From: Phycisphaerae bacterium
GTDB taxonomy: Bacteria; Planctomycetota; Phycisphaerae; Phycisphaerales; UBA1924
Direction of reading: 5' to 3'
Assembly (NCBI GenBank): GCA_030426605.1
Contig: JAUHXM010000001.1
Span: 1 to 64,000 of the forward strand
DNA: 64,000 bases
The notes below the pieces were generated by a model. That model had not been told where the DNA came from and did not search any database. It was given only the letters and a program-made list of their open reading frames with translations. Both the position numbers and the translations under genes were made by a program. Below, piece by piece: positions 25,004 to 34,703 of this stretch; within the stretch, counting starts at the first letter, position 1; the number at the start of each line of letters is the position of its first letter.

Positions 25004-26764
25004 TCACTCGTCCATCAAGATCCCCGACACGGGGCTGGCCCGACGCACCCGCTCGGACTCCGTCTCCCCCGTCCGCGGGTCGCTCGGCGCCCAGTCCACC
25101 CGCGCGTGCCCGAGCAGCGTGCCCGTCGCGAACGCCAGGTCCACCTGCGCGATCTGATAGTCCGTCAGCGCCTGCAGCTCCGTGAGCCGTGACTCGGCGA
25201 GCCGCGCATCCGCGTCCAGCACGTCGTTGCTCGTCGAACGCCCGACGTTGAACTGCCGCTGCTCCGCCTCGAGCGCCCTCGTGTTCAGGATCACGCTCTG
25301 CCGGCCCGCGAGGATGCGGTTCCACCCGCTCTCGATGGTGTCGATCGCGTCGTGGACCTCCTGCACGATCGACTGCTCGCGCGACGCCCGCGTGCTCAGC
25401 CGCTGCAGCCGCGTCAGGACGGACCGCGCCACGGCCGCGTTCCGCTGCTCGTTGCCCAGCGGGATCTCCGCCGTCAGCCCGACCGACCAGTCCTCGAACC
25501 GGTGGTCGTCGAGCTGGCTGAACGATTCGCCCATCGTCCCGCCAAGCCCGTTGATGCGGTAGGTGTAGCTCATCGCAAGCAGCGGCAGCGCCTGGTTCTT
25601 CTCGAACGCGATCTGTGCCGCGTCCTGCGCCAGGCGCAGCTCCAGCTCAAGCAGCTCCATCCGGTTGTTGAGCGCCGCGTGCGAGACCGCGTCGGCGTCG
25701 AACACGTACCGCACCGGGTCGGGGTCCGTGATGGGAACGACGTTCACGCCCGTGTCCACGTCGAGCCCCGGGATGTTCACGATCCGCTTGAGCTCGCGCT
25801 GCTGGGTCAGCACAAGATTGTGCGCGCGGATGATGTCGTCGATCCGATCCGCCAGCCCGGACTCGGCCCGCACGACCTCGATCTCGGCGACCGCCCCGGC
25901 GTTGTTGCGCCGGCGCGCCGCCTCGAGCTGCTCGCGCGCCAGCTCGTACTGCTGGTACCGCACCTCCAGCGCCGTGAGCGCCGCGTACAACCGCCAGTAC
26001 GAGCGCTCCGCCGCGGCGATCTGCCGGATGACCTCAAGCTTCGTCTGCGACTCGGAAATCTGCCGGTTCGACTCGGCGATCCGGATCGCGTGCGTCGTCG
26101 CCCGTCGCCCCGCGCCGCGGAGCAGGTTGTGACTCAGGCTGAACTCCAGATCCGTCGTGATCGACGGGTTGAGCGTGCTGAACGCGTTGTCCGTCTCGAA
26201 CCGCGAGATCGGGAGCGACACCTCCGCCGTCCCGCCCGTGCGCAGGGGGATCCGCACGCCCGGCGTCAGGGTCTGCAAGCGCGTCCCGCTGCCCGACAGC
26301 GTGCTCGCCGTCGGCGCGTCCGTCTCGGCCCAGCTCCCCGAGAGCGTGAAGACCGACTCGAACCGGCCTTCCTCTTCGGCGACGGACTCCGCCGCGATCG
26401 TCGGGTTCACGAGCGCCGCCTCGAGATCCAGGTTGTTCTGCAAGACCGCGGCCCGCGCCTCGGCGAGACTCATCTCGTACCGCTCCATCGCGTCGAACGC
26501 CGCCCGTGCCTCGGCGATCGGGTCGGGCACGTCCGGGTCGAACGTGCTCGCCAGCGCCCCCTCGATGCGTGTCATCTCGTCGTCAGACGCCACGAACGAT
26601 CCCAGGCCCGTCGCGTCCACCGCGCGGAGCCGGTCCAGCGACGCCCGGCGGCCGTAGTCGATCGGGTCGGGCCCGAACGGGTTCGTGCACGCCCCCGCCA
26701 GCAGCACCGCCGCCGCCCCGACACCGATCATCGCCACGCGGGCCGACACCGTCACCGTTCGCAT
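25004..26764 (-). CDS. TolC-family outer-membrane efflux lipoprotein
   Basis: A 586-residue protein. ATG at 26764 begins a lipoprotein signal with lipobox LLAGAC near residue 26. The mature part is two internally repeated halves of long amphipathic helices with short beta strands, typical of TolC/NodT (for example IAAERSYWRLYAALTALEVRYQQYELAREQLEAA and the C-terminal NDVLDADARLAESRLTELQALTDYQIAQVDLAFATGTLLG). It forms the outer-membrane duct of a tripartite system with the MFP, ATPase and permease encoded just upstream. Confidence 0.88.
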   Translation of the reverse strand: MRTVTVSARVAMIGVGAAAVLLAGACTNPFGPDPIDYGRRASLDRLRAVDATGLGSFVASDDEMTRIEGALASTFDPDVPDPIAEARAAFDAMERYEMSLAEARAAVLQNNLDLEAALVNPTIAAESVAEEEGRFESVFTLSGSWAETDAPTASTLSGSGTRLQTLTPGVRIPLRTGGTAEVSLPISRFETDNAFSTLNPSITTDLEFSLSHNLLRGAGRRATTHAIRIAESNRQISESQTKLEVIRQIAAAERSYWRLYAALTALEVRYQQYELAREQLEAARRRNNAGAVAEIEVVRAESGLADRIDDIIRAHNLVLTQQRELKRIVNIPGLDVDTGVNVVPITDPDPVRYVFDADAVSHAALNNRMELLELELRLAQDAAQIAFEKNQALPLLAMSYTYRINGLGGTMGESFSQLDDHRFEDWSVGLTAEIPLGNEQRNAAVARSVLTRLQRLSTRASREQSIVQEVHDAIDTIESGWNRILAGRQSVILNTRALEAEQRQFNVGRSTSNDVLDADARLAESRLTELQALTDYQIAQVDLAFATGTLLGHARVDWAPSDPRTGETESERVRRASPVSGILMDE

Positions 26765-26832
26765 GTTCAATCCTGATCCCCCGTGCATGGCTCTCGTATC
26801 GGCACCCGGCGGGCGGCGCGGTCAAACAGTGG

Positions 26833-28092
26833 CTACTCGTGGCGCAGCGCGTTGATCGGGTTCAGCGCCGCCGCCTTCATCGCGGGCAGCATCCCGGAAA
26901 CAACCCCCACGATCGCGCACGCCCCGAACGCGATGACCATCCAGAACATCGGGACGCTCGCGGCGTCCATCCAGTCAATCGACGCGCGGAGCACCCCGAC
27001 CGCCCCGAGCCCGATCGCGACGCCCACCGCACCCCCGACCACGCACTGCACGATCGCCTCGATCAGGAACTGCAGCAGCACGACGATGGGCTGCGCGCCC
27101 ACCGCCTTGCGCAGCCCGATCTCCCGCGTCCGCTCGCTCACGCTCGCGAGCATGATGTTCATGATCCCGATGCCGCCGACGAACAGCGAAAAGCTCACGA
27201 TGATCGCCGCGACGACGGTGATCCCGCCCGCCAGAGCGCTGAACTGCTGGATCGCTTCCTGGAGCACCTGGATGCGGAACGTGTCCTCCTCGTCGGGCGC
27301 GAGCTGCCGGTGCTTGCGCAGGATGAACCGGACCTCCGCCTCCGCCTCTTGCGCGAGCTCGGGGTCCTCCATCTGCATGATGAACAGCGTCCACGAGTAC
27401 GGGTCCATCATCTTGTGGGTGTCGAAGGGGATGAAGATCTCCGCCGTCGAGTCCCCGCCGCCCTGGAAGATCGTGACTTCTTTCGTTTCCACAAGCCCGA
27501 CGATCAGGAACCGACGACCCCGGATCTGGATGTAGTCGCCCGTCGGGTCCGTGTCGAGGTTCAGGTCCACCACGGCGTCCTCGTTCACGAGGCACACCTG
27601 CCGCTTCTCCTCGATGTCGATGTTGCTGAACGGCCGCCCGTAGAGCACCTGCCGGTCCTCGATGTCGTGCCACTCGGGCCAGATGCCCGTGACCTCCACG
27701 CCGCGCACGACCTTGCCCTCGTAGAACACGTCCCAGTTGCGCCCGCACTGCGGCGTCATCGACGCGATCGCCGACCCGCGGTCCATGATCAGACCGCCCT
27801 CGTACAGCGACACCTTCGCGTCCGACCAGCTCATCACGCTGCGCTTGGACTCGGGGACATACCCCCAAACCCACATCTTCTTGGCGCCCAGGGTCTCGAA
27901 CTCGTTGAGAACGAACCCCTTCATGCCGTTGAGCCCGCCAACCGACGCGATCACGACGCCCACGCCGATGATGATGCCGAGCATCGTCAGCGCCGAGCGC
28001 ACGAACCGCGTGAAGATCTGCCCGATCGCCAGGAACACCGTCTGCACGCACAGGCGCAGCAGGAAGATCAGCGGCGCAAACACGATGCCCAT
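26833..28092 (-). CDS. MacB/FtsX-type ABC transporter permease
   Basis: A 419-residue protein; its ATG overlaps the ATPase stop as TGATG. One N-terminal helix (ALTMLGIIIGVGVVIASVGG, about 35-55) is followed by a 230-residue periplasmic MacB_PCD domain and three C-terminal helices with the family block MLASVSERTREIGLRKAVGA between the first two. MacB-like permeases do not move substrate through the membrane but drive export from the periplasm through TolC by mechanotransmission. Operon order is MFP, ATPase, permease, TolC. Confidence 0.9.
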   Translation of the reverse strand: MGIVFAPLIFLLRLCVQTVFLAIGQIFTRFVRSALTMLGIIIGVGVVIASVGGLNGMKGFVLNEFETLGAKKMWVWGYVPESKRSVMSWSDAKVSLYEGGLIMDRGSAIASMTPQCGRNWDVFYEGKVVRGVEVTGIWPEWHDIEDRQVLYGRPFSNIDIEEKRQVCLVNEDAVVDLNLDTDPTGDYIQIRGRRFLIVGLVETKEVTIFQGGGDSTAEIFIPFDTHKMMDPYSWTLFIMQMEDPELAQEAEAEVRFILRKHRQLAPDEEDTFRIQVLQEAIQQFSALAGGITVVAAIIVSFSLFVGGIGIMNIMLASVSERTREIGLRKAVGAQPIVVLLQFLIEAIVQCVVGGAVGVAIGLGAVGVLRASIDWMDAASVPMFWMVIAFGACAIVGVVSGMLPAMKAAALNPINALRHE

Positions 28093-28937
28093 CACGCGCC
28101 CTCCCCGTCGTCGTGCACATCCTTGGGCATCGCCAGCCGCGAGCCGTGCCCGTCCGCCATCCGCTTGACCCAGTCCTGGTGCACCGGGTCCTCGCTCGTC
28201 GGGTGGTCCGACAGGATCTCGCCGTCACGCAGTCGGACAATCCGCTCGGCGTGCCCGGCGACGTCCTCCTCGTGCGTCACGATCACGATCGTCTGCCCCG
28301 CCTCGTGCAGGTCGCGGAACAGGTCGATGATCTCGACCGTCGTCTTCGAGTCCAGGTTGCCCGTCGGCTCGTCGGCGAGCAGGATCGCCGGGTCGTTCAC
28401 GAGCGCCCGCGCCACCGCGACGCGCTGCCGCTGCCCGCCCGACAGCTGGTTGGGCTTGTGCCCCATCCGGTCGCTCAGGCTTACCTTGTCCAGCGCCCGC
28501 TTCGCCCGCCGCCGCGCGCTGAACATGTGCTTCGCCGAGTAGAGCATCGGGAGCATCACGTTCTTCAGCGCACTCGCCCGCGGCAGCAGCTCGAAGCTCT
28601 GGAAGATGAAGCCGATCTCTTCGTTGCGCACCCGCGCGAGCGCCGCCATCCCCATCTTGTGCGTCGGGCGCCCGTTGAGGACGTACGCCCCCTTTGTCGG
28701 CGCGTCCAGGCACCCGAGGATGTTCATCAGCGTGGACTTGCCCGAGCCCGACGCCCCCATGATCGCGACAAACTCGTTTTTCCGGATCGTCAGATCGACA
28801 CCGCGCAGCGCGTGCACGCGCTCCTCGCCGATCTTGTAGACCTTGTGCAGCCCCCGGATCTGGATCGTTGCCGCCGCCGCCTGCTCGCGCGTGGTGGGCG
28901 GGCTCTGCGTCGTCGGGATGGACACGACTGCACTCAC
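28092..28937 (-). CDS. MacB/LolD-type ABC transporter ATPase
   Basis: 281 residues, starting at a GTG that overlaps the MFP stop as GTGA. Walker [11 protein letters not shown]-loop IFQSFELLP, signature LSGGQRQR, Walker [13 protein letters not shown] and switch [10 protein letters not shown] are all intact. A roughly 24-residue N-terminal extension precedes the usual [13 protein letters not shown] start, and a 40-residue C-terminal tail follows. It powers the MacB-like permease encoded immediately downstream. Confidence 0.92.
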   Translation of the reverse strand: MSAVVSIPTTQSPPTTREQAAAATIQIRGLHKVYKIGEERVHALRGVDLTIRKNEFVAIMGASGSGKSTLMNILGCLDAPTKGAYVLNGRPTHKMGMAALARVRNEEIGFIFQSFELLPRASALKNVMLPMLYSAKHMFSARRRAKRALDKVSLSDRMGHKPNQLSGGQRQRVAVARALVNDPAILLADEPTGNLDSKTTVEIIDLFRDLHEAGQTIVIVTHEEDVAGHAERIVRLRDGEILSDHPTSEDPVHQDWVKRMADGHGSRLAMPKDVHDDGEGA

Positions 28938-30277
28938 CCGCCCGCGACCTCCGCCGCCGCGTCCTCGGACGCGTCCTCGCCCGCGGCGTCCTCATCCGAC
29001 GCCTCTTCGTCCGACGCGACCGCCGTGTCCTCCTCGGGCTCGGCCTCCCGGTCCCGGATCGACTGGTCGTGGTTGATCGACACGAGCACCCGGTACGGGC
29101 CCGACACCACACGCTCCTCCGGCTCGAGCCCTCCCAGGATGATCGTGTGCGTCAGGTCGCTCGGCCCGACCTCGACCGGGCGCGCGACCGCTTTCCCATC
29201 CGAGAGCACGTAGACCACGCGGGCGAACGCCTTCTTCACGTCCACGTACTCGTTGCCGTCGGTGACGTCGTCGGGCAGCTCGTCCACCCGCCGGTCCACC
29301 ACGCTTTGCGAGGGGACGCGGACCACGTCGAAGAACTCTTCGACCGCGATGTCCACGCTCGCCGTCAGCCCGGAATACAGCCGGTCGCCGTCCTCGGTGT
29401 CGAGCAGGATCTCGACCTCGAAAATACCAGTCCCGTCCGCCGCGACCTGACGCTTGAGCCCGATCTTCTCCACCGTGCCCGTGAACTCACGGTCGGCGTA
29501 CGCGTTGATGTAGACCGTGACGGGCTGGCCCTCCTCGACGGGCGCGATGTTCGCCTCGTCCACCTGGGCCTTCACGAGCATCTCGGTGAGGTCCGCGATC
29601 TCCATGATCACGCTGCCCGGGTTGTTCGTGGTACCCACGATGACGGTCTCGCCGACCTCGGTGTTCAGCGCGGTGACGACGCCGTCCATCGGGCTCGTGA
29701 TGGTCGTGTTCTCCAGGTCCTTCTCGGCCTCCTCGATGCGGGCCTCGGCCGCCTCGATCGAGCCCTCGACGACCAGCTTGTTCGACTGCGCCTGGAGGTA
29801 CTGCGCCTCCGCCGCGTCGAGCTCGGCCTTCGTCACGTCGCCCGTCTCGTGCAGCGCCGTGAGCCGCTCGTAGTTCAACCGCGCGTTGATCAGGCTCGCC
29901 TCCGCGCCCGTGAGCCGCGCCCGCTCGGACTTCAGCGACGCCTGCGCGCTCTTCAGCAGCGCCGTCAGGTCCTGCGGGTCCAGACGCACGACGACGTCGC
30001 CCGCCTTGACAAACTCACCCTCGCGGAACGGCAGCGCCAGCACCTTCGCCGACACCTGGCTCGAGATCTGCACGAGCGTCCGCGGCTCGATCGACCCGGG
30101 CGCGCTCACCGTCCGGACGAGATCACCCCGCTCCGCGCCGGTCAGCACCACCTCGGTGCCCATCTCCACCTGCTGCCCGCGGAGCTTGGCACCCAGCGGC
30201 GACGCGATGACCGCCACGATCCCGCCGCCACCGATGATGACGAGCACGATCACGATCCCGACAATCCATTTCCACAC
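28934..30277 (-). CDS. HlyD/MacA-type membrane fusion protein
   Basis: About 447 residues if started at the GTG at 30277 ([19 protein letters not shown]), with GGGGG eight bases upstream. The track's start adds 69 Arg/Pro-rich residues that look untranslated. After the N-terminal helix come a lipoyl/barrel-sandwich half, an alpha-helical hairpin (about 115-220), the second lipoyl half and a beta-barrel ([17 protein letters not shown]). The tail is acidic and low-complexity ([27 protein letters not shown]), unusual for the family. First gene of the efflux operon. The 264 bases upstream hold TAGAAAT-like sequence but no clear promoter. Confidence 0.87.
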   Translation of the reverse strand: MWKWIVGIVIVLVIIGGGGIVAVIASPLGAKLRGQQVEMGTEVVLTGAERGDLVRTVSAPGSIEPRTLVQISSQVSAKVLALPFREGEFVKAGDVVVRLDPQDLTALLKSAQASLKSERARLTGAEASLINARLNYERLTALHETGDVTKAELDAAEAQYLQAQSNKLVVEGSIEAAEARIEEAEKDLENTTITSPMDGVVTALNTEVGETVIVGTTNNPGSVIMEIADLTEMLVKAQVDEANIAPVEEGQPVTVYINAYADREFTGTVEKIGLKRQVAADGTGIFEVEILLDTEDGDRLYSGLTASVDIAVEEFFDVVRVPSQSVVDRRVDELPDDVTDGNEYVDVKKAFARVVYVLSDGKAVARPVEVGPSDLTHTIILGGLEPEERVVSGPYRVLVSINHDQSIRDREAEPEEDTAVASDEEASDEDAAGEDASEDAAAEVAGG

Positions 30278-30541
30278 GCCCAGCACCCCCGCTGGCTCGC
30301 CGACTGCCGCCGACGGCTCGTTCGTCCCCGCCCACCCCCGCAGGCGGGCACCCGGGCGCGAGACCCGGCTCGGTCTTCTTGGGACCCGGCGTCCCCTTCT
30401 TTCCGGACGCCCCATCCCGGGCCCCGGTTCACCCGCACCGATTTCTACCGTCGCCCAACGCCCACGGGTGCAACCCGCAGCCACGCCGAGTGGACCCCAA
30501 CCCGGTACGCGACCGGCTGGGGCCCGTTACACCCGATCCGC

Positions 30542-32302
30542 TCAAACGCCCAGTTTCTCACCCAGGAACGCCGCGACGCCCGCCATCGGCATCCGCTGCT
30601 GCTCGCCCGTGTCCCGATCGCGGACCGTCACGGTCCCGTCCGTGAGCGAGTCGCCGTCGATCGTGAAGCAGTACGGCGTCCCCGCCTCGTCCATCCGGGC
30701 GTACCGCTTGCCGATCGACTGCTTCTCGTCGTACTCGATCGCCCCCAGGTGCCCGAACTTCTGACGCAGCTCGCTGTGCAATTCCTGCGCCTTCTCGGGC
30801 ATCCCGTCCTTCTTCACGAGCGGGAAGACCGCCGCCTTGATGGGCGCGACTCGGGGATGGAACTTCATGAACTCGGGCGACGGGCGGCTCTCATCGACCG
30901 TGTACGCCTCGCACAGGATCGCCAGCACGCCCCGGTCGAGCCCGCCCGAGGGCTCGATCACGTGCGGCAGGTAGTGCTCGCCCTTGGGCTGCCCGTTCTT
31001 CGCCAGCTCGCCGCGGGTGGAATCAAAGTACTTGAGCTTCGCCCGCGCGTGCTCCTCGTGCTGCTTGAGGTCGAAGTCCGTCCGGTGCGCGATCCCCTCG
31101 AGCTCGCCGAACCCCGGAGCCGTGAACGGGAACCGGTACTCGATGTCCGACGTGCCCGCCCCCTCCTTCGCGTAGTGGGCCAACTCGTCGGAGTCGTGCT
31201 CGCGCAGGATCAGGTTCTCGCCCTTGAGCCCGAGGCCCTGCCACCACTCCATCCGCCAATCGCGCCAGAAGACGTACCAGTCCTTCGCGTCGTCCGGGTG
31301 GCAGAAGAACTCGATCTCCATCTGCTCGAACTCACGCGACCGGAACGTGAAGTTGCGCGGCGTGACCTCGTTCCGGAACGACTTGCCCGTCTGGGCGATC
31401 CCGAAGGGGACGCCGACGCGGGTGGTGTCCACGACGTTCTTGAAGTTGACGAAGATGCCCTGGGCCGTCTCCGGGCGGAGGTAGGCGACGTCGTCCTCGG
31501 TCGCCGTGGCGCCGATGTACGTCTTGAACATCAGGTTGAACGCGCGGGGCTCGGTGAGTTGAGAATCAGACTTTCGGTTATCCAGTTCGAGCGCCGCCGC
31601 TTTGTCTGGCTTGTTGAACGGCGAGGGAATCCATGTCGGATGCGCCTTCATGAAAGACATGGGGACTTGATAGCAAACACCGAAGCATTCCTCGCCCTTT
31701 CTCGTCTCAGCGGTAAACGAGGTCGCCACCGCCGCATCAGGAACGCGAGTGATATCCTGCTTGATTCGGTGCATGGCGGCTCGGAATGCACCGAAGGCTT
31801 CTTCTTCATTGCTCGCAACGCAACTCAGATTGGGCCCGTAGGGGAGCTCGAAGGGCTGCTCGTTGATGATCTTGATAAGGCGTGCCACACCCTGATCAAC
31901 TGACTCCCCCTCCTCAGGACGAACGAGGTACATCCCGAACAAGTGGTCCGCCCTGAACCGCTGCTTGGTCTCCTTGTCGTCCACCATCGGGTCGTTGAAC
32001 CCCGCGACGTGCCCGGACGCCTCCCACACCTTCGGGTTCTGGATGATGCACGTGTCCACCGGCACGATCTCGACGGGCTTGCCGTCGGGCCCGAGCTTGC
32101 CGTTGCACCCGCGCATGACGACGTCGGTCCACCACGCGTCGCGGAGGTTCTTCTTGAGCTGCGCGCCCAGCGGGCCGTAATCCCAGAACCCGTTGATGCC
32201 GCCGTAGATCTCGCTGGCGGGATACACAAACCCCCGCCGCTTGCACAGCGACATGATGTCGTCCATCGATTTGGTGGTGGTCGCGGGGGCTTCGTCGGTC
32301 AT
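30542..32302 (-). CDS. glyS: Glycyl-tRNA synthetase (class II, alpha2 type)
   Basis: 586 residues from ATG 32302, which has GAGGAG seven bases upstream; the track start is an in-frame TTG. Class II motifs: IYGGINGFWDYGPLGAQLKKNL (motif 1 side), FRNEVTPRNFTFRSREFEQME (motif 2) and EPSGGLDRGVLAILCEAY (motif 3), plus a C-terminal anticodon domain. It charges tRNA-Gly. The insertion between motifs 1 and 2 (about residues 130-250) is encoded by visibly less GC-rich DNA and lacks the CxxC zinc pair often seen just before the TEPRAFNLMF block. The enzyme otherwise looks complete. Confidence 0.95.
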   Translation of the reverse strand: MTDEAPATTTKSMDDIMSLCKRRGFVYPASEIYGGINGFWDYGPLGAQLKKNLRDAWWTDVVMRGCNGKLGPDGKPVEIVPVDTCIIQNPKVWEASGHVAGFNDPMVDDKETKQRFRADHLFGMYLVRPEEGESVDQGVARLIKIINEQPFELPYGPNLSCVASNEEEAFGAFRAAMHRIKQDITRVPDAAVATSFTAETRKGEECFGVCYQVPMSFMKAHPTWIPSPFNKPDKAAALELDNRKSDSQLTEPRAFNLMFKTYIGATATEDDVAYLRPETAQGIFVNFKNVVDTTRVGVPFGIAQTGKSFRNEVTPRNFTFRSREFEQMEIEFFCHPDDAKDWYVFWRDWRMEWWQGLGLKGENLILREHDSDELAHYAKEGAGTSDIEYRFPFTAPGFGELEGIAHRTDFDLKQHEEHARAKLKYFDSTRGELAKNGQPKGEHYLPHVIEPSGGLDRGVLAILCEAYTVDESRPSPEFMKFHPRVAPIKAAVFPLVKKDGMPEKAQELHSELRQKFGHLGAIEYDEKQSIGKRYARMDEAGTPYCFTIDGDSLTDGTVTVRDRDTGEQQRMPMAGVAAFLGEKLGV

Positions 32303-32366
32303 CGCATCGCTCCTCAACCCCCGGTGGCGTGCGGGGGAGCGATGCTAGGGGCCAGGCCCAGACGAG

Positions 32367-32426
32367 CCGCGACCGGGAGGGAGCGGAGATTCATACGAAT
32401 GCCAGACCGCTCCCTCCCGGTCGCGG
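32367..32426. repeat. Perfect 20-bp inverted repeat (hairpin)
   Basis: CCGCGACCGGGAGGGAGCGG (32367-32386) is exactly complementary to 32407-32426, around a 20-base AT-richer loop containing ATTC/GAAT. It lies between the VOC gene stop and the glyS start. No T-run follows on either strand, so it is not a standard terminator. It looks like a dispersed palindromic element. Confidence 0.85.
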
Positions 32427-32440
32427 ATCGTTCTGACCCC

Positions 32441-32839
32441 TCACCGATCCTCGAAGAACGTCAGCCCGTACCCCTCGGGGTCATGAAACGCGAACTCCCG
32501 CGTGCCCCACGGCGTCTCGCGGACGGCCTTGCCCGCGGGCACAACCCCCGCCGCCGAATACGCCTCAAACAACGCCTCCACCCCGCCCCGCTCGAGCTGG
32601 AACCGCATCTGGATCATGCTCGGCACCACGCCCGTCATGTCCTTCTCGAACTGCCACTGCAGGTGCACCTCGGCGTTGCCCCGCCGCAGCACCACATACC
32701 CCAACCCCGGCGGCGGCAGGTTCGGATCATTCTGCGACGTGATCACCTCAAAGCCAAGACAATCCCGGTACCAGTCCCGCATCCCCGCCGCGTCGCGGAC
32801 CGGCAGGATCGGGATCGATCGCATGAATGCAGCGCCCAT
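32441..32839 (-). CDS. VOC (glyoxalase/bleomycin-resistance) family protein
   Basis: 132 residues from ATG 32839 (AGGGG upstream). Two babbab modules are recognisable: SIPILPVRDAAGMRDWYRDCLGFEV...YVVLRRGNAEVHLQW, and then VEALFEAYSAAGVV...TPWGTREFAFHDPEGYGLTFFE. The ends with conserved metal-site type residues (H59, E130) fit a glyoxalase- or bleomycin-resistance-like dimer. The substrate cannot be assigned. It is divergent from the thioredoxin-like gene. Confidence 0.85.
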   Translation of the reverse strand: MGAAFMRSIPILPVRDAAGMRDWYRDCLGFEVITSQNDPNLPPPGLGYVVLRRGNAEVHLQWQFEKDMTGVVPSMIQMRFQLERGGVEALFEAYSAAGVVPAGKAVRETPWGTREFAFHDPEGYGLTFFEDR

Positions 32840-32951
32840 CGTGTGCCCCTGTGCCCGATTGCCCGCGGCGCGCTCCTCGTCTGATAGCGTCGTCTCCCGG
32901 GCTTCCTCTACCCTTCGACTCGGGATCAACCCCGGTTCGATGGAGGCACCC

Positions 32952-34001
32952 ATGATCCGTTTCGTTGCGCCGATCGCCCTGCTCGCCGGCGTCTCACACG
33001 CCGGCCCGTTCGAACCCGGGGTCTCGATCGAGGACGCCGCCGCCCGCGCCGAGCGCGACGGGCGGCCCGTGCTCGCGTACGTCACCGTGCCCGGGTGCCT
33101 CGCGTGCGTTCGGATGGAGCGGACCACGCTCGCCGACGAATCGCTCGCGGAGTTTCTCGCGCAGCGCACGGTCGCGATCCACATCGATGCGCTGAAGAAC
33201 CCGGACGCCGCCGCCCCCCTCGGCGTGCGCGCCTACCCCACGATTATTCTCGTGGACGCGGGCGAGCCGACCACCCGGTTGGTCGGGTACCGCACCGCCG
33301 ACGAGATCCGCGCGTGGGTCGACGACCCGGGCGTCTCCGACCGCGCCGTGCTGGGCGTCGGGGCGCCGCTTGGCGAGATCCACGACTTCGCGATGGACCG
33401 GCTCATGTCCGGCGCCGCGGAGGAGGCTGCCCGCGCGCTCGCCGAGGTCTGGGTCCGCACGCCCATCGAGCCCGACACACCCGCGACGGTCCGGTGGCTC
33501 CGCCAGGTCCGGTACCCCTCGCTGCTGACGCGTCTGACCGAAAACGCCGACGCGAGGCGTGTGATCGAACCGCTTGCCCAGGCGTTCGACGCCTCGGGCC
33601 CCATGCCCGACGCGCCCGCCGAGCTCATCCGCGGGTACGCCGAGCTAATGCTGATCCTCAACCGCACCGAAGCCCTGGACGCCTGGCTCGACCGGATGCT
33701 CGATCTGCCCGGCGGGACCGCCGCGTTGCGCGCCACCGAACGGTCATTCGATCGGCTTGTCGATCTGGACCGCTGGGCGGACGCGGGCACCGCCGCGGCG
33801 GACGCCCACTGGACCCGCTGGCTCCGCCGAGCCCAGGGCAACCCCACGGGCGACCCGGTGCACGACGCCGCGCCTCCGCGCTCGGTTGAGTTCGAGCACG
33901 ACCGCGCCCCCGAACGCGTCGCGGCGTACATCCGCGCCCTCCGCGCTGCGGACCGGCACGCCGAAGCGGACGACCTCGAACGCGCGCTCAATCGCCCGTG
34001 A
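32952..34001 (+). CDS. Exported thioredoxin-fold protein with helical C-terminal domain
   Basis: 349 residues from ATG 32952 (GGAGG six bases upstream). A signal peptide (1-17, SHAGPFEPG) leads to a thioredoxin-like domain with VPGCLACVRME (CxxC) and a cis-Pro region AYPTIILVDAG. The C-terminal 220 residues are helical and repetitive without recognised motifs. It may act as a periplasmic disulfide reductase or folding factor. A TACCCT hexamer lies at 32909-32914. The convergent next gene overlaps its 3' end by 14 bases. Confidence 0.8.
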   Translation: MIRFVAPIALLAGVSHAGPFEPGVSIEDAAARAERDGRPVLAYVTVPGCLACVRMERTTLADESLAEFLAQRTVAIHIDALKNPDAAAPLGVRAYPTIILVDAGEPTTRLVGYRTADEIRAWVDDPGVSDRAVLGVGAPLGEIHDFAMDRLMSGAAEEAARALAEVWVRTPIEPDTPATVRWLRQVRYPSLLTRLTENADARRVIEPLAQAFDASGPMPDAPAELIRGYAELMLILNRTEALDAWLDRMLDLPGGTAALRATERSFDRLVDLDRWADAGTAAADAHWTRWLRRAQGNPTGDPVHDAAPPRSVEFEHDRAPERVAAYIRALRAADRHAEADDLERALNRP

Positions 34002-34650
34002 CGCGCTTGAAGAGATCCCCAAGCCCGACCTTCTCCAGCTCCGCCCTGATCTCCTCGTCCACCTCCTCGAACTCGATCGAGGCCGGCGCCGCCGCGAGCT
34101 CAACCTCGGGCGCGTCCTCGGGCAATTTCACGAGCCCCATCGACCCGTTGCCCGTCACGCTCACGACCCAGCGCCCGTCGCTCAAGCTCCGGTAGACCGC
34201 CTTGCCGACTTCCGCCCCGTCCAGATCCCATCCGATCTGCGCGATCTTCGGGTCGATGATGGTCGCCTCGCTCGGCGCGGTGTTGTCGTCGAAGACGCGC
34301 CGGATCCAGACCCGCCCGTTCAGCACGGCGTAGTCCAGGTAGATCTCCCGCCGCGCGTCGTACGGGGTCTCGATCTCGCGCACAAACCCCTCGGCCGTGC
34401 GCACGCGGACGGTCACCCGCCCCTCATCCACGAGCAGCTCGGTCACCGCCGTCCGGCGCACCGCGTCGTTGTACATCCCCCGGAGTTCCTCGTACTGGTC
34501 CGCGATCGCCCGGATCCGGTCGCGGTAGATCTCGCGCTCGGCGGAGGTCCGCACGAGCTGCACGCCGTACAGCAGCGCCACGCCCGACGCCGCGAGCACC
34601 GCGATCGAGGGGATCACGCGCCCGAAGAGGATGTTGGTCCTGGATGCCAT
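33988..34650 (-). CDS. Hypothetical membrane-anchored protein
   Basis: About 220 residues from the second in-frame ATG (34650), with GGAGA just upstream; 34662 is the alternative. One N-terminal helix (about residues 11-31), then a coiled-coil-like segment (SAEREIYRDRIRAIADQYEELRGMYNDAVRR) and a beta-rich domain (VTVRVRTAEGFVREIETPYDARREIYLDYAVLNGRVWIRRVFDDNT). The acidic C-terminus may bind a partner. Not recognised. It is divergent from the alpha/beta hydrolase gene. Confidence 0.72.
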   Translation of the reverse strand: MASRTNILFGRVIPSIAVLAASGVALLYGVQLVRTSAEREIYRDRIRAIADQYEELRGMYNDAVRRTAVTELLVDEGRVTVRVRTAEGFVREIETPYDARREIYLDYAVLNGRVWIRRVFDDNTAPSEATIIDPKIAQIGWDLDGAEVGKAVYRSLSDGRWVVSVTGNGSMGLVKLPEDAPEVELAAAPASIEFEEVDEEIRAELEKVGLGDLFKRVTGD

Positions 34651-34691
34651 CGCACTCTCCATCGGGCCTTCTCGGGGGCCCGCTGCACCGG

Positions 34692-34697
34692 TACGCT
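34692..34697 (+). promoter_or_regulatory. -10-like TACGCT, leaderless-type
   Basis: TACGCT lies six bases before the ATG at 34704, with no Shine-Dalgarno site. TTCTCG 17 bases upstream could be a weak -35. Confidence 0.55.
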
Positions 34698-34703
34698 GGG
34701 CCG

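Noticed and set aside
28868-31903. 1011-residue plus-strand ORF across the efflux operon
   Set aside because: It is the antisense of the MFP and glyS genes; its His/Arg/Asp/Val-rich composition is the usual shadow of GC-rich coding DNA, and the minus-strand genes have complete motifs.
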